From the NCBI GenBank assembly GCA_963784995.1, contig CAWATZ010000007.1:868001-932000 (forward strand): a DNA stretch of 64,000 bases, given 5' to 3'. The position numbers and the translations under genes are program-made. This DNA comes from CAWATZ01 sp963784995 (lineage in GTDB: Bacteria > Planctomycetota > Planctomycetia > Gemmatales > Gemmataceae). Under the pieces are notes generated by a model. It was not told where the DNA came from. It worked only from the letters and a program-made list of their open reading frames with translations, and searched no databases. Positions 15,000 through 23,833 of this stretch are shown piece after piece (the stretch's first letter is position 1; every line of letters starts with the position of its first letter).

Positions 15000-17192
15000 A
15001 TGTCCAGGCAGTTCTGGTGTGAAGTGCGATCTCTGGCCGCACTCGTCTTGTTTCTGACCGCAACGGCACCGGGCCCGGTTACCGCAGCCGAGCCGGAAGC
15101 CCTGCGTCGGGGCCTGGTCACCCAGTTGCTTGACCCCGACGTACAAGACGCGGTCGCTCTCTTCCGGCTGGAGCCGACCATCGCTCTGAGCTGGCAGGCG
15201 GACGAATCCGGCCATCCCCGGCTCCGGGCTGATGGCGGCAAGGTGCGCTGGCAGGGACAGCTTCGCGTCGATCGAGAAGGGGTGTATCGCTTCGCCGTCC
15301 GGCTGCGCGGCAACTTTCGGCTGACCGTGGCGGGCAAGGAGGTTCTCCAGGCTGCGGTGGTGGAGAGGAGCCCTGCCCTGAAACAGGGGGCCGAGGTGAT
15401 GCTCGCGGCGGGTGTGCATCCGATCAAGGCCGAGTTCACGCGCCTGACCGGGTCGGCCAGGGTGGAACTGCTCTGGAAAGGGCCGGGGTTCCGCGAGGAG
15501 CCGCTGCCCTTTGACGTGGTCGGCCATCTGGCCGCCGACGCTCCGGTGCAGCTGCAGAAGGACACCCTGGTCGAGCAGGGTCGCTTCCTGGCCGAGGAAC
15601 TCAGTTGCGTCAAGTGCCATCAGGCCGATGAGTCGTACAAGGTGGCCCGCACGCTTGGCTGGCGTCAAGGACCGGACCTGTCCGAAGTCGGCCACTGCAT
15701 CCAGCCCGGCTGGATCGAGCGCTGGCTGCAAGCGCCACGCCAGCTCCGGCCCGGATCGGTCATGCCGGAGATGTTCGCCGACGATCCAGCGGGCAAGACC
15801 GAACGGCACGCGGTTGCCCGCTACCTGGCCTCGCTCGGTGGACCGCTCAAGGCGAATCCCCGGCCCCCAGCACCGAAGGACGTTGCTGCCAGCGTCAACC
15901 GTGGCAAGGGCCTGTTCCATTCCATCGGCTGCAGCGTCTGCCACGGCTCGCCGCTGTCGGGTCTGGGCAGCAAGACCACGCCGGAGCAGCTGGCTCGCTT
16001 CCTGCGCGATCCGCTCAAGATCGACCCCAGCGGCCGGATGCCGGGCCTGCTGCTCCAGGACAGCGAGGCCGGCGACCTGGCCTGGTTCCTCTGCGGTTCG
16101 ACCGATCCGAACATTGCCACGGCGCTCTCGCCGACGCCGTCACAAGAGCAGCTGCTGGCCGTCTTCGTCCGCCTGGACAATCGACCCGAGGAGAAGGCGG
16201 CGTTTGCCCGCCTGCCCGTCCTGGAACAGGTCGTGGACCTGGGCAAGCGGCTGGTGATCGATCGGGGCTGTAACAACTGCCACACCATCGCCCCGGAGGG
16301 CAAACCGTTCGCCTCCGTACAGGCCAATGCCGACTTCAAGGACCTGCAAGAGCCGGACCGCCACGGCAAGGGCTGTCTGGCCGGGAAGAAGGAGCAGCGC
16401 GGCCCGGCCCCGTGGTTTGCCCTGGCGGATCAGGACCGCAAGGCCCTCCGGGCGTTCCTGAGCGAGGGGCTGACCGGAGCAGGCTCACCGGCACCGAGCT
16501 ACGCCGCCCGGCTCGATCTGAAGCGGTTCAACTGCGTCGCCTGCCATCAACGGGATGGTGAGGGTGGATTGACAAATGAGCAGGTCGAGCAACTCCGCTC
16601 ACATCAGAAAGTGGGAAAGGAAGACACGGTTGCTCCACCGCCGCTGACCGAGGTGGGCCACCGGCTGCGGACGCCCTGGCTGCGGGAGGTGCTGACCCGG
16701 GCCGGCCGGGCCCGGCCGTGGCTGGGGCTGCGCATGCCTCAGTTTGGGACGGAACACGTTGGCAAGCTGCCCGAGGCGCTGGCCGCCCTGGAAGGGGCGG
16801 AGCCGGACGATTCGGTCCACGCGGTCAAGCGGACTCCCGAAACCATCGAGGCCGGCCGGCGGCTGGTCGGCAAGAGCGCGTTCGGCTGCATCTCGTGCCA
16901 TGACCTGGCGGGCAAGCCGAACTTCGGTACACGCGGCGCGGACCTGGCGGGGACCACCCAGCGCGTCCGCTACGAATGGTATCGCCGCTGGCTGGAACAG
17001 CCGCAGCGGATGCAACCCGGAACGAAGATGCCCTCGGTGTTTCCCGGCGGCAAGTCGCTCCTGGACAGCCTCCTGGGGGGCAACGCCGACGTCCAGGCGG
17101 AGGCAATGTGGGCGTATTTCTCCCTGGGGAGCAACTTGCCTTTGCCGGACGGATTGGAACTACCGCCCCCCGAAGGGAAAAGAAACAAGTAG
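15000..17192 (+). CDS. Exported PA14-domain pentahaem cytochrome c
   Basis: 730 residues. Signal peptide at residues 1-29 (SLAALVLFLTATAPGPVTAA). A PA14-like beta-sandwich at about 65-165 (KVRWQGQLRVDREGVYRFAV...AGVHPIKAEF) may bind carbohydrate. Five CxxCH haem sites follow: CVKCH (about 203), CSVCH (about 311), CNNCH (about 424), CVACH (about 510) and CISCH (about 630), each with a downstream Met-containing segment (GSVMPEMF, GRMPGLLL, GTKMPSVF) that could give the axial ligand. It is probably periplasmic and transfers electrons, perhaps in carbohydrate oxidation. Cytochrome/PA14 fusions of this kind are typical of planctomycetes. The gene ends with PPPEGKRNK. Confidence 0.9.
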   Translation: MSRQFWCEVRSLAALVLFLTATAPGPVTAAEPEALRRGLVTQLLDPDVQDAVALFRLEPTIALSWQADESGHPRLRADGGKVRWQGQLRVDREGVYRFAVRLRGNFRLTVAGKEVLQAAVVERSPALKQGAEVMLAAGVHPIKAEFTRLTGSARVELLWKGPGFREEPLPFDVVGHLAADAPVQLQKDTLVEQGRFLAEELSCVKCHQADESYKVARTLGWRQGPDLSEVGHCIQPGWIERWLQAPRQLRPGSVMPEMFADDPAGKTERHAVARYLASLGGPLKANPRPPAPKDVAASVNRGKGLFHSIGCSVCHGSPLSGLGSKTTPEQLARFLRDPLKIDPSGRMPGLLLQDSEAGDLAWFLCGSTDPNIATALSPTPSQEQLLAVFVRLDNRPEEKAAFARLPVLEQVVDLGKRLVIDRGCNNCHTIAPEGKPFASVQANADFKDLQEPDRHGKGCLAGKKEQRGPAPWFALADQDRKALRAFLSEGLTGAGSPAPSYAARLDLKRFNCVACHQRDGEGGLTNEQVEQLRSHQKVGKEDTVAPPPLTEVGHRLRTPWLREVLTRAGRARPWLGLRMPQFGTEHVGKLPEALAALEGAEPDDSVHAVKRTPETIEAGRRLVGKSAFGCISCHDLAGKPNFGTRGADLAGTTQRVRYEWYRRWLEQPQRMQPGTKMPSVFPGGKSLLDSLLGGNADVQAEAMWAYFSLGSNLPLPDGLELPPPEGKRNK

Positions 17193-17387
17193 GACGGCCT
17201 TCCCAGGCCGTCCGTTCGGCCCGGCGGAACACAAGGAGAAAAACGGTTGCGCGGGATGGTTTGATCCTGACGATCCACGAGACTGGGAATGTGCCGGCGA
17301 ATGGGCAAGGTGATTGACCGGCACTATCCCAGGAGATACAGTGCTTGTTGTTTTGTTGCCAGGGCGATGGCCAGTGCTGGAACACCC

Positions 17388-18572
17388 ATGAGCCGATTAA
17401 TCCTGTCTGTCCTGGTTGTGGCCGCGATTTGTGCGCTTGCCTTTGGCGTTGTGATGCTCGGCATCTGGCCCACTGCGCGGCCGGTTGCCCCGGCCGCGGG
17501 AGAGTTCGGCTCCAACAAGGTGCCGGCCCTGGGCCGGCTGGAGCCTTATGACGGCATCATCCCGATCAGCACGGTGCCCGGCGACCGGGTGCAAGCGATC
17601 CTGGTGCCGAAGAAGGTGGCTGGCAAGGACAATTGGACGGTCGCCAAAGGTGAGGAACTGGTGATCCTCCGCAGCAAGGCCATGCAGGAAAAAGAAGTGC
17701 AGCTGGCCCAGGCCCAGTTGGCTTCGGCGAAAAAACAGTTGGCCGCCCTCAAGGCGAGTGGTGAGGCACAGGTCAAGGAGGCGGACCTGAAGCGGGAGGG
17801 TCTGCTTGCGGATGCGGCCGGGGAGATTGTCTCCCTCGAACTGAAGGTGGGATTGCTCCAGAAGCAGTACAAGGCCGCACAGGACTCGTTACAACGGTTG
17901 AAGGACCTGAAGGGCACGGTCCCCGATGAGGACGTGAGGAAGCAAGAGCTGGCTGTCGATAGCGCGGAGGTGGAACTGAAAAGCGCGCAAAACCTGCTCG
18001 CACGGGCCACCAAGAGCCAGACCCGGACTGCCAAGGAAGCCGCTGCCAAGATCGAGTCCCTGAAAAAGAGCCAGGAACAGGCGGAAGCGGGAGTCGCCAT
18101 CGAATCCGCTCAGCTCAACGCGGACCTGGCTGAACGCCGCTACCAGGCCAGCCTGGTGACGTCCCCGATCGATGGGCAGGTCCTCGACGTCCTTGTTCAC
18201 GTTGGCGATACCACGGGACCGAGGCCCCTGATTCGCGTGGGGAACCTTTCGACCCTGGCCGTGATCGCGGAGGTTGACGAAGGGGAGGTCCTCCGGGTCA
18301 GCAAGAATGACGAGGCGTACGTACGGGGCCCTGTCCTGAGCCGCTACCTGGGGCCCACGAAGATCAAAGGGACGGTCAAGGAAGTCGGGAAAACCGTCAC
18401 ACGGAATACTCTGGTGGACATGAACCCGGCCACCCTCACGGATCGCCGGGTCGTCGAGGTCAAAATCCAGCTGAACCTGTCCGACCTGAATGCCGAGGAC
18501 CAGGAGAAGCTCCGACGGTTAATTGGCTACCAGTTTAACGTGGACATTTATCCCCAGAAAGAAGTGAAGTGA
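17388..18572 (+). CDS. HlyD/DevB-type membrane fusion protein
   Basis: About 394 residues. One N-terminal membrane anchor (SRLILSVLVVAAICALAFGV) is followed by a first lipoyl half, a long coiled coil (about 95-245, rich in KEVQLAQAQLASAKKQL-type heptads), the second lipoyl half (SPIDGQVLDVLVHVGDTTGP) and a beta-barrel. It links an inner-membrane ABC exporter to an outer-membrane channel. It is the first gene of an export operon with two permeases and an ATPase. Start choice is uncertain: ATG 17388 places the anchor at the N-terminus; ATG 17367 or 17289 would add a short or a 33-residue non-conserved extension, and none has a strong RBS. Confidence 0.85.
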   Translation: MSRLILSVLVVAAICALAFGVVMLGIWPTARPVAPAAGEFGSNKVPALGRLEPYDGIIPISTVPGDRVQAILVPKKVAGKDNWTVAKGEELVILRSKAMQEKEVQLAQAQLASAKKQLAALKASGEAQVKEADLKREGLLADAAGEIVSLELKVGLLQKQYKAAQDSLQRLKDLKGTVPDEDVRKQELAVDSAEVELKSAQNLLARATKSQTRTAKEAAAKIESLKKSQEQAEAGVAIESAQLNADLAERRYQASLVTSPIDGQVLDVLVHVGDTTGPRPLIRVGNLSTLAVIAEVDEGEVLRVSKNDEAYVRGPVLSRYLGPTKIKGTVKEVGKTVTRNTLVDMNPATLTDRRVVEVKIQLNLSDLNAEDQEKLRRLIGYQFNVDIYPQKEVK

Positions 18573-18611
18573 GGTCGAGCGGATTCGTTTCCCCGAGTGA
18601 AACCTGTGGCG

Positions 18612-19826
18612 ATGTTTGGCACGGCCGGCAAGATTTCCATTGTCTGGGAGAACCTTCTGCATCAGAAGGTCCGTACCCTGGTGGGTGTGGTCGGCATCAC
18701 GTTTGCCGTGGTGCTGATCTTCATGCAGCTGGGTTTTCGCGGCTCGGCCGAGGCCAATGCCGTCATCATTTACGACCAGCTGGATTTCGACCTGGTGCTG
18801 TTTTCCCGCAATTATTTCCGGTTCGATCAGCCCGCCTTTTTCTCCCCCAACCGTCTTACCCTGGTGCGCGCTCATCCCGACGTCGAGCGGGTGACACCGC
18901 TTTATCTCTTCGAGCAGTTCTGGTTCAAGGACGAGCAACGGTCCTCCTGTGAACCAATCAACAAACGGCCGATCCTGGTGATCGCCTTTGATCCGTCCGA
19001 ACAGCCGTTCCTCCTCCCGGCCATTCGCGCGCAGCAGGGTCGCTTGAAGCAGATTAACAAGGTCCTCTTTGACCGCGAGTCGCGCCCGGAGTTCGACGTG
19101 CCGGGCAACGTCCCTCTTGTCCAGCTGTCGCAGCAGAACTACTGGCTGGGCCGAGAGACTGTCCACATCGTGGGGGAGTTCGCGCTCGGTGCGGGTTTCA
19201 CGGCCAACGGGATGATTGTCACCAGCGACGAAACCTATGCCCGGCAGCTGGGCTTGAGCAAACCCCAGGCCGTGAACCTCGGTCTGATCAAGCTCCGTCC
19301 CGGCGCTTCCCCCACACAGGTGGCCGAACAGCTCAATCATTGGCTGGCCTCGGAGACTCCCGACGTCCTGGTTCGAGACCGCGCCTCCCAGCAGGCGGAG
19401 GAGAAACGGTACTGGGTCAAGGCGACGCCCATTGGCATCATTTTCGAGGCCGGGGTGGTGGTGGCTTTCCTGGTCGGCATGGTCTTCGTTTACCAAGTGA
19501 TCTCCAGCGACATCAGCAATCGGCTCAAGGAATTCGCCACCCTCAAGGCCATCGGTTACACGGACCGCTATCTGGAATGGACGGTGCTGTACCAGGCGCT
19601 GCTGCTGGCGCTGTTCGCCTACGTGCCGGGTCTGCTGATCAGCCTGGGGCTGTACAGCCTGGCCGCGTCGATGGCCGGCATCCCCATCGGGTTTCAGGGT
19701 GAGCCCTGGGAGGTCGTCCTGATCCGCTGCCTGACCGTGCTGTTGCTGACCATCGTGCTGTGCAGTATCTCGGCCCTCTTTGCCATGAGCAAAATCAAGT
19801 CGGCCGATCCCGCGGACCTGTTCTGA
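18612..19826 (+). CDS. ABC exporter permease (DevC/FtsX-like), first copy
   Basis: About 404 residues. It has one N-terminal transmembrane helix (TLVGVVGITFAVVLIFMQLG), a large periplasmic domain (about 40-270) and three C-terminal helices (FEAGVVVAFLVGMVFVYQVI, then the pair around 335-400), the MacB/FtsX topology. The motif LKEFATLKAIGYTDRYLEW is the typical coupling region between helices 2 and 3. It pairs with the DevB-like protein upstream and the ATPase at 21273. ATG 18612 is chosen; a GTG at 18597 would add five residues; neither has a good RBS, so coupling to the upstream gene (40 nt away) is likely. Confidence 0.85.
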   Translation: MFGTAGKISIVWENLLHQKVRTLVGVVGITFAVVLIFMQLGFRGSAEANAVIIYDQLDFDLVLFSRNYFRFDQPAFFSPNRLTLVRAHPDVERVTPLYLFEQFWFKDEQRSSCEPINKRPILVIAFDPSEQPFLLPAIRAQQGRLKQINKVLFDRESRPEFDVPGNVPLVQLSQQNYWLGRETVHIVGEFALGAGFTANGMIVTSDETYARQLGLSKPQAVNLGLIKLRPGASPTQVAEQLNHWLASETPDVLVRDRASQQAEEKRYWVKATPIGIIFEAGVVVAFLVGMVFVYQVISSDISNRLKEFATLKAIGYTDRYLEWTVLYQALLLALFAYVPGLLISLGLYSLAASMAGIPIGFQGEPWEVVLIRCLTVLLLTIVLCSISALFAMSKIKSADPADLF

Positions 19827-19827
19827 G

Positions 19828-19855
19828 AGCGCAGGCTAAAGCCTGCGGCTACTGG
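19828..19855 (+). repeat. Short dispersed GC repeat between permease genes
   Basis: AGCGCAGGCTAAAGCCTGCG followed by GCTAC, a small palindrome. The same words recur in the long hairpin at 45611-45683, so this is a member of a dispersed repeat family. Confidence 0.6.
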
Positions 19856-19857
19856 CC

Positions 19858-21039
19858 ATGTTCAACCGCATTCCCCTGGCCTGGTACAACCTGACGCACC
19901 GCCCCTTCCGTTTCGCGGTCTACCTGGCCGGCATTGCCTTTGCCATCGTGCTGATGTTCGTCCAGCTCGGTTTCTGGAGCGCGCTGCTGGAGAGCTTTGT
20001 CGCCATCGTCCAGCGCATGGACGGCCAGCTGGTGCTGGTCAACAAGAACAAGCCTTCCCTGGTCGTGACCGAGCCGTTTCCCAAGTACTGGCTGATCCAG
20101 GCACGCGGGGTGAACGGCGTCAAGTCCGTTGTCCCCCTGTACATACGCTCGGGAACCTGGGGCAACCCTCTTGATCGACCGCCGAACCAGAAAGACGTCT
20201 CCAACCGCTTGCTGATCCGCGTCGTGGCCTATGACCTGAGAACGGGAGCCTTGAAGGACACTCCCGAGGTCCAGCAGCACGCCCAGCAGCTCATCCTGGC
20301 CGGGACTGCCCTGGGCGACCGCCGATCCAAAGCAATCTACCACGTCCGCCTCTCGCCCCCGCCCGCCGAGCTGAACGGACAGAAGATCGACATTGTCGGT
20401 GAGTTCACCCTGGGAACAGACTTTTATAATGACGCCACCTTGCTGATGTCCGACCAGAACTTCGCGGACTATTTTGGCGGGCAGACGCTGTCCGCGTCGG
20501 CCCTGGAGGACGTGGACGTCGGCCTGATCCGCCTGACGCCAGACAGCGACGTTCTCGACGTCCAACGCCAGCTGAAGGCGGCCCTTCCCTGTGAGGTGGA
20601 CGTGCTGACCATTGCCGAGCTGATCGACCGGGAGCAGACCTACTGGAGAAAAACGATGCCGGTCGGCTTTGTGTTCCTGCTGGGCTTGATTGTCGGCTTC
20701 CTGGTGGGGGTGATCATCTGCTCGCAGATCCTCTCCGCCGACGTGGCCGACCATCTGCCCGAGTATGCCACGCTCAAGGCGATCGGTTACAGCAATGCTT
20801 ACCTGATCTACGTCATCCTCTCCGAGGCGCTGCTGCTGTCGGTGCTGGCGTTCATTCCCGGGATCCTGGTGAGCTGGGCGTTTTACAAGTTCCTGGAAGC
20901 ACTGACGGGCCTGCCTCTGGTGATGACGTTCCAGGGAGCAAGCTCGGTCCTGCTCCTCACGATGCTGATGTGTACTGTCTCCGGCTTGATGGCCTCACGC
21001 AGAGTTCTTGCCGCCGACCCGGCGGAGGTGTTTGGGTAG
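19858..21039 (+). CDS. ABC exporter permease (DevC/FtsX-like), second copy
   Basis: 393 residues with the same topology as the permease upstream: N-terminal helix (RFAVYLAGIAFAIVLMFVQLG), periplasmic domain, and helices around 270-290, 315-345 and 360-385. The motif LPEYATLKAIGYSNAYLIYV matches the first copy, so the pair arose by duplication and probably forms a heterodimer with the single ATPase downstream. The gap to the first permease is only 31 bp. It is followed by the unusual purine/pyrimidine inverted repeat and then the ATPase gene. Confidence 0.87.
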   Translation: MFNRIPLAWYNLTHRPFRFAVYLAGIAFAIVLMFVQLGFWSALLESFVAIVQRMDGQLVLVNKNKPSLVVTEPFPKYWLIQARGVNGVKSVVPLYIRSGTWGNPLDRPPNQKDVSNRLLIRVVAYDLRTGALKDTPEVQQHAQQLILAGTALGDRRSKAIYHVRLSPPPAELNGQKIDIVGEFTLGTDFYNDATLLMSDQNFADYFGGQTLSASALEDVDVGLIRLTPDSDVLDVQRQLKAALPCEVDVLTIAELIDREQTYWRKTMPVGFVFLLGLIVGFLVGVIICSQILSADVADHLPEYATLKAIGYSNAYLIYVILSEALLLSVLAFIPGILVSWAFYKFLEALTGLPLVMTFQGASSVLLLTMLMCTVSGLMASRRVLAADPAEVFG

Positions 21040-21045
21040 TGGTGA

Positions 21046-21242
21046 TTGGTCAGAAAAGAAGAAGAGAGAAGAAGAGAAAGAGTAAGATGAAGATGAAGAT
21101 TAGGAAGAGGATTAAGAGCAGGATGAAGAGTAAGATTAAGAAGGCCAGGCCACTGGAGTCCTACTCTTACTCTTACTCTTTCTCTTAATCCTCTTCCTAA
21201 TCTTAATCTTCATCTTAATCCTAATCCTCTTCTTCATCAATC
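21046..21242. repeat. Polypurine/polypyrimidine inverted repeat of about 190 bp
   Basis: On the plus strand 21048-21147 is almost pure A and G with scattered T (AAGAAGAGAGAAGAAG...GAAGATTAGGAAGAGGATTA), and 21160-21238 is the complementary C/T-rich type. The inverse complement of the second part shares GAAGATTAGGAAGAGGATTA-type words with the first. It can form a long stem with a loop around AGGCCACTGGAG. It lies between the second permease and the ATPase of one operon, within the transcript. The lysine-rich frame across it is an artefact of the GA repeats. Confidence 0.75.
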
Positions 21243-21272
21243 ATCAATCGCCGTTCCGAAGGAGGTGTTTGG

Positions 21273-22442
21273 ATGAGCACGGTATACCCCCCGGACGTCA
21301 CCACTCCGGTCCACGAACGGCCGGTGCTGACCATCACCAGTCTGAACCACTGGTTCGGCCAGGGTGAGACGCGCCAGCAGGGGCTCAAAGACGTCAACCT
21401 GCAGATCAACCTCGGTGAGATCGTCCTGCTCAAGGGCCCATCCGGCTGCGGCAAGACGACCTTGCTGACCCTGATCGGCGGCTTGCGCACGGTCGAGTAC
21501 GGCAGCGTCGTGGTCCTTGGCCAGGAGATGCGCGGCCTCGGGGCGGCCAACCTGGTGCAGATGCGCCGGCGGATCGGCTTTATCTTTCAGCTGCACAACC
21601 TCTTCAGCTCCCTGACGGCGCTGCAGAACGTGATGCTGGCCCTGGAGCTGCAAGAGCCCGATGCTCAACTCCGCCGGCAACGGGCCACGGCCATGCTCAC
21701 CCAGTTGAAGATGCACGAGCGGCTGGATTACAGACCGGCCGGGCTCTCGGGTGGCCAGAGACAGCGCGTGGCCATCGCCCGGGCCCTGGCCAGCCGGCCC
21801 AAGCTGATCCTGGCCGACGAGCCGACGGCGGCGCTGGATGCCGGGGCCACCGACATCGTCGCCCAGGAATTCAAGGATCTGGCCCGGGGCGGCGCCAATC
21901 CCGAGGAGCGCTCCACCCTCCTGGTCGCCACCCACGACGAAAAGATCATGGGCATGGCCGACCGCTACGTCTTCATGCGCAATGGCAAGATCATCTCCAA
22001 CGTGGTCAAGGGCGACGCTGACCACATCGTCGAGGCGCTGAAGAAGAACGCCATTTTTGGCAAGCTCACGGAGCAAACGCTGCGGCGGATCGCGGAACGG
22101 ATGGGCATGGAAAAGTACGAGGCCGGCCACTTCCTGTTCCGCCAAGGGGACGGCGGCGAGCGCTTCTACCTGATCTGGAAAGGCAAGATTGAGATCCTCA
22201 TTGACAAGCCGGGGGAGCCAACCGAGTCGGTGATCCTGACTCCGCCTCAGGTGTTCGGCGAAAAGGCGATACTCGATCCCGACCGCCGCCGGGCAGGCGC
22301 GGCGCGAGCGCTCGAAGAGGTGCAGCTGTTTAGCATGGACAAGCTGGCCTTCGATGCGACCCTGGCCGAAAGCCCGGAATTGACCCAGGAGCTGCGCAAC
22401 CTCTACCCGGAGATCCAGAAGCCGAAAGCATGTCCGGAGTAA
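21273..22442 (+). CDS. ABC transporter ATPase (DevA/LolD-like) fused to a cyclic-nucleotide-binding domain
   Basis: 389 residues. The ABC domain (about 10-245) has Walker A GPSGCGKTT (about 54-62), the signature LSGGQRQRVAIARAL (about 159-173), Walker B LILADEPTAALD (about 178-189) and the switch His in VATHDEKI. From about residue 262 to 380 a CAP-like cNMP-binding domain follows: FLFRQGDGGERFYLIWKGKI...PPQVFGEKAIL, with the FGE of the phosphate-binding cassette and a downstream R. It powers the two FtsX-like permeases with ATP; the extra domain suggests control by cyclic nucleotides. AAGGAGGTG lies 7-8 nt before the ATG. Fusions of this kind occur in some cyanobacterial and planctomycete exporters but are uncommon. 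Confidence 0.9.
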   Translation: MSTVYPPDVTTPVHERPVLTITSLNHWFGQGETRQQGLKDVNLQINLGEIVLLKGPSGCGKTTLLTLIGGLRTVEYGSVVVLGQEMRGLGAANLVQMRRRIGFIFQLHNLFSSLTALQNVMLALELQEPDAQLRRQRATAMLTQLKMHERLDYRPAGLSGGQRQRVAIARALASRPKLILADEPTAALDAGATDIVAQEFKDLARGGANPEERSTLLVATHDEKIMGMADRYVFMRNGKIISNVVKGDADHIVEALKKNAIFGKLTEQTLRRIAERMGMEKYEAGHFLFRQGDGGERFYLIWKGKIEILIDKPGEPTESVILTPPQVFGEKAILDPDRRRAGAARALEEVQLFSMDKLAFDATLAESPELTQELRNLYPEIQKPKACPE

Positions 22443-22447
22443 GAGCA

Positions 22448-22521
22448 GAGGGAACCACAGAGACACAGAGAAGACAATTCCTTTTCTTCTCTGTGTCTCT
22501 GTGTCTCTGTGGTTCCCTCTT
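22448..22521. terminator. Palindromic repeat between convergent genes
   Basis: The left arm 22448-22474 (AGAGGGAACCACAGAGACAC, then AGAGAAG) pairs with the right arm 22487-22521, which has one extra 8-bp ACACAGAG unit. The loop is ACAATTCCTTTT. It lies between the end of the ATPase gene and the end of the opposite YiiX-like gene, the position of a bidirectional terminator. The word CCACAGAGACACAGAG looks like a multicopy repeat. Confidence 0.7.
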
Positions 22522-22524
22522 CGA

Positions 22525-23766
22525 TCACGCGCGGAACAGCGTTGCCGTTTCCTTCCGCTGTTCCAGGAACCAGAGAATGGCTCCGCGTACGTGGGCCAGT
22601 CCCCGCCCCAGCTTCCGGTGCCGCCGCCGGAGCGACCGGCGCCGAAACAGTCCCCGCAGCCCCCGGGCCTGGGCGTGCTGCTTTCGCAACGCCCGCCGGG
22701 CCCGGCGGGTGACGTGACGCTGATAATACAAGACCACCAGGCACAGCTGATAGTAGGCGTCCACGTAGGGCTGGCGGGACTGGACGTCCCCGCGAGCGTG
22801 GTATTGCCGGGCACGCGGGTACAACTCGTCGAACCGCCGCCGCCACCGGGCCACCCGGTCGAAATGGTCCGGGTCGGCAAGGCGGACCTCCGGCTGCAGG
22901 TGCTGCTGCATTTCCTGCCGGGTTTGCTCGCAAAGCTTCTCAAACGAGGCCAGCGTTTCGCGGCGCTGGTCGTCCAGGTCCTGACGCTGCCGTCGCAGCA
23001 TCCTCCCGATCGTCGCGATCGAGTCATTGAACGCCGCGAGGTGCTTCACCTGACCGCGGCTGCTCGTCGCTTCCTCGAACAGTTTCCCGAACGAAACCTC
23101 GGGGTCCAGCCGCCGGGCCTCCGCCTCGTCCAGGGCGTCGGACAGAGGCACCAGCTCGAGGCAGTCCAGGCCGGCCAGCATGTTGACCGAAATGGTCTGA
23201 TCGACCTCGTCCCGGTCGAACAGTTCGATCCCCAGTTCCCGGTAGACCTTGACGACCAGCTGAGAGCAGATGACGCCTTCCAGGGGGGAATCCTGGCGGC
23301 GTGGGTCGCGCCAGCCCAGATACCAGCGCAACACCTTTTTCAGCAGGCCCGACACCCGGCTCGCCTCCAGCAGGGCAGGCCACTTGGCGTAAGGCATCCC
23401 CTCGAACCGCTTGCAGGCGCGCTGCACCCGCTCGGCCACCCGATGCTGGTCGCCCGCCGCCAGGCGGGGGTGGCGCAGGAAGACAAACGTCCCGGGGGCC
23501 CAGGGTACGTAAACCCAGCGGGACAGAACACCCCCGCGCCACAGGCTGACGCCGGGCAGGTAGGTCGCGCCCACCCCGTCATCGTCGGCTTCCAAGAGAT
23601 GCTGCGGATCGACAATGATCCCGGAGTGGGCGTAGTTGCCTGCCCCCCGGGACAGCGCCGCGATCAACCGGCACTCCCTGGTCCGTCCCTGGGTCAGGAA
23701 GACGTCTCCCGGCCGCAGGTCTTCAGCCCGAATCAGACAACCGAAACCGTGCTGGTGCAGATGCAT
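22525..23766 (-). CDS. YiiX/YebB-like NlpC/P60-fold cysteine hydrolase
   Basis: 413 residues, no signal peptide. It starts with the strand motif LRPGDVFLTQG (about 17-27), then NYAHSGIIV with the predicted catalytic His47, and SPLEGVICSQLVVKVYRELG with the predicted catalytic Cys167. This order of His and Cys marks permuted papain-like enzymes that act on peptides or amides of the cell wall or lipids. The C-terminal 200 residues are a charged, helical, coiled-coil-like region ending in Arg-rich segments (RRARRALRKQHAQARGLRGL), which is not part of the known domain. It is downstream of the two exported proteins on the same strand. The ATG at 23766 is favoured because the conserved GDVF motif begins soon after. 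Confidence 0.75.
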   Translation of the reverse strand: MHLHQHGFGCLIRAEDLRPGDVFLTQGRTRECRLIAALSRGAGNYAHSGIIVDPQHLLEADDDGVGATYLPGVSLWRGGVLSRWVYVPWAPGTFVFLRHPRLAAGDQHRVAERVQRACKRFEGMPYAKWPALLEASRVSGLLKKVLRWYLGWRDPRRQDSPLEGVICSQLVVKVYRELGIELFDRDEVDQTISVNMLAGLDCLELVPLSDALDEAEARRLDPEVSFGKLFEEATSSRGQVKHLAAFNDSIATIGRMLRRQRQDLDDQRRETLASFEKLCEQTRQEMQQHLQPEVRLADPDHFDRVARWRRRFDELYPRARQYHARGDVQSRQPYVDAYYQLCLVVLYYQRHVTRRARRALRKQHAQARGLRGLFRRRSLRRRHRKLGRGLAHVRGAILWFLEQRKETATLFRA

Positions 23767-23833
23767 GGGTGTTTCTCTCTCGCAGGGCCGTTCGTGATTG
23801 TTTCCGGGGAACAGGATGGCTGCCAGTGCCGCT

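Noticed and set aside
17193..17387. A long N-terminal extension of the membrane fusion protein from 17289
   Set aside because: The extension has no family match and would push the membrane anchor inside; later ATGs fit the topology better.
20970..21188. Lysine/arginine-rich small protein
   Set aside because: It is the translation of the GA repeat (AAG, AGA, ATG codons); it overlaps the permease end and has no RBS.
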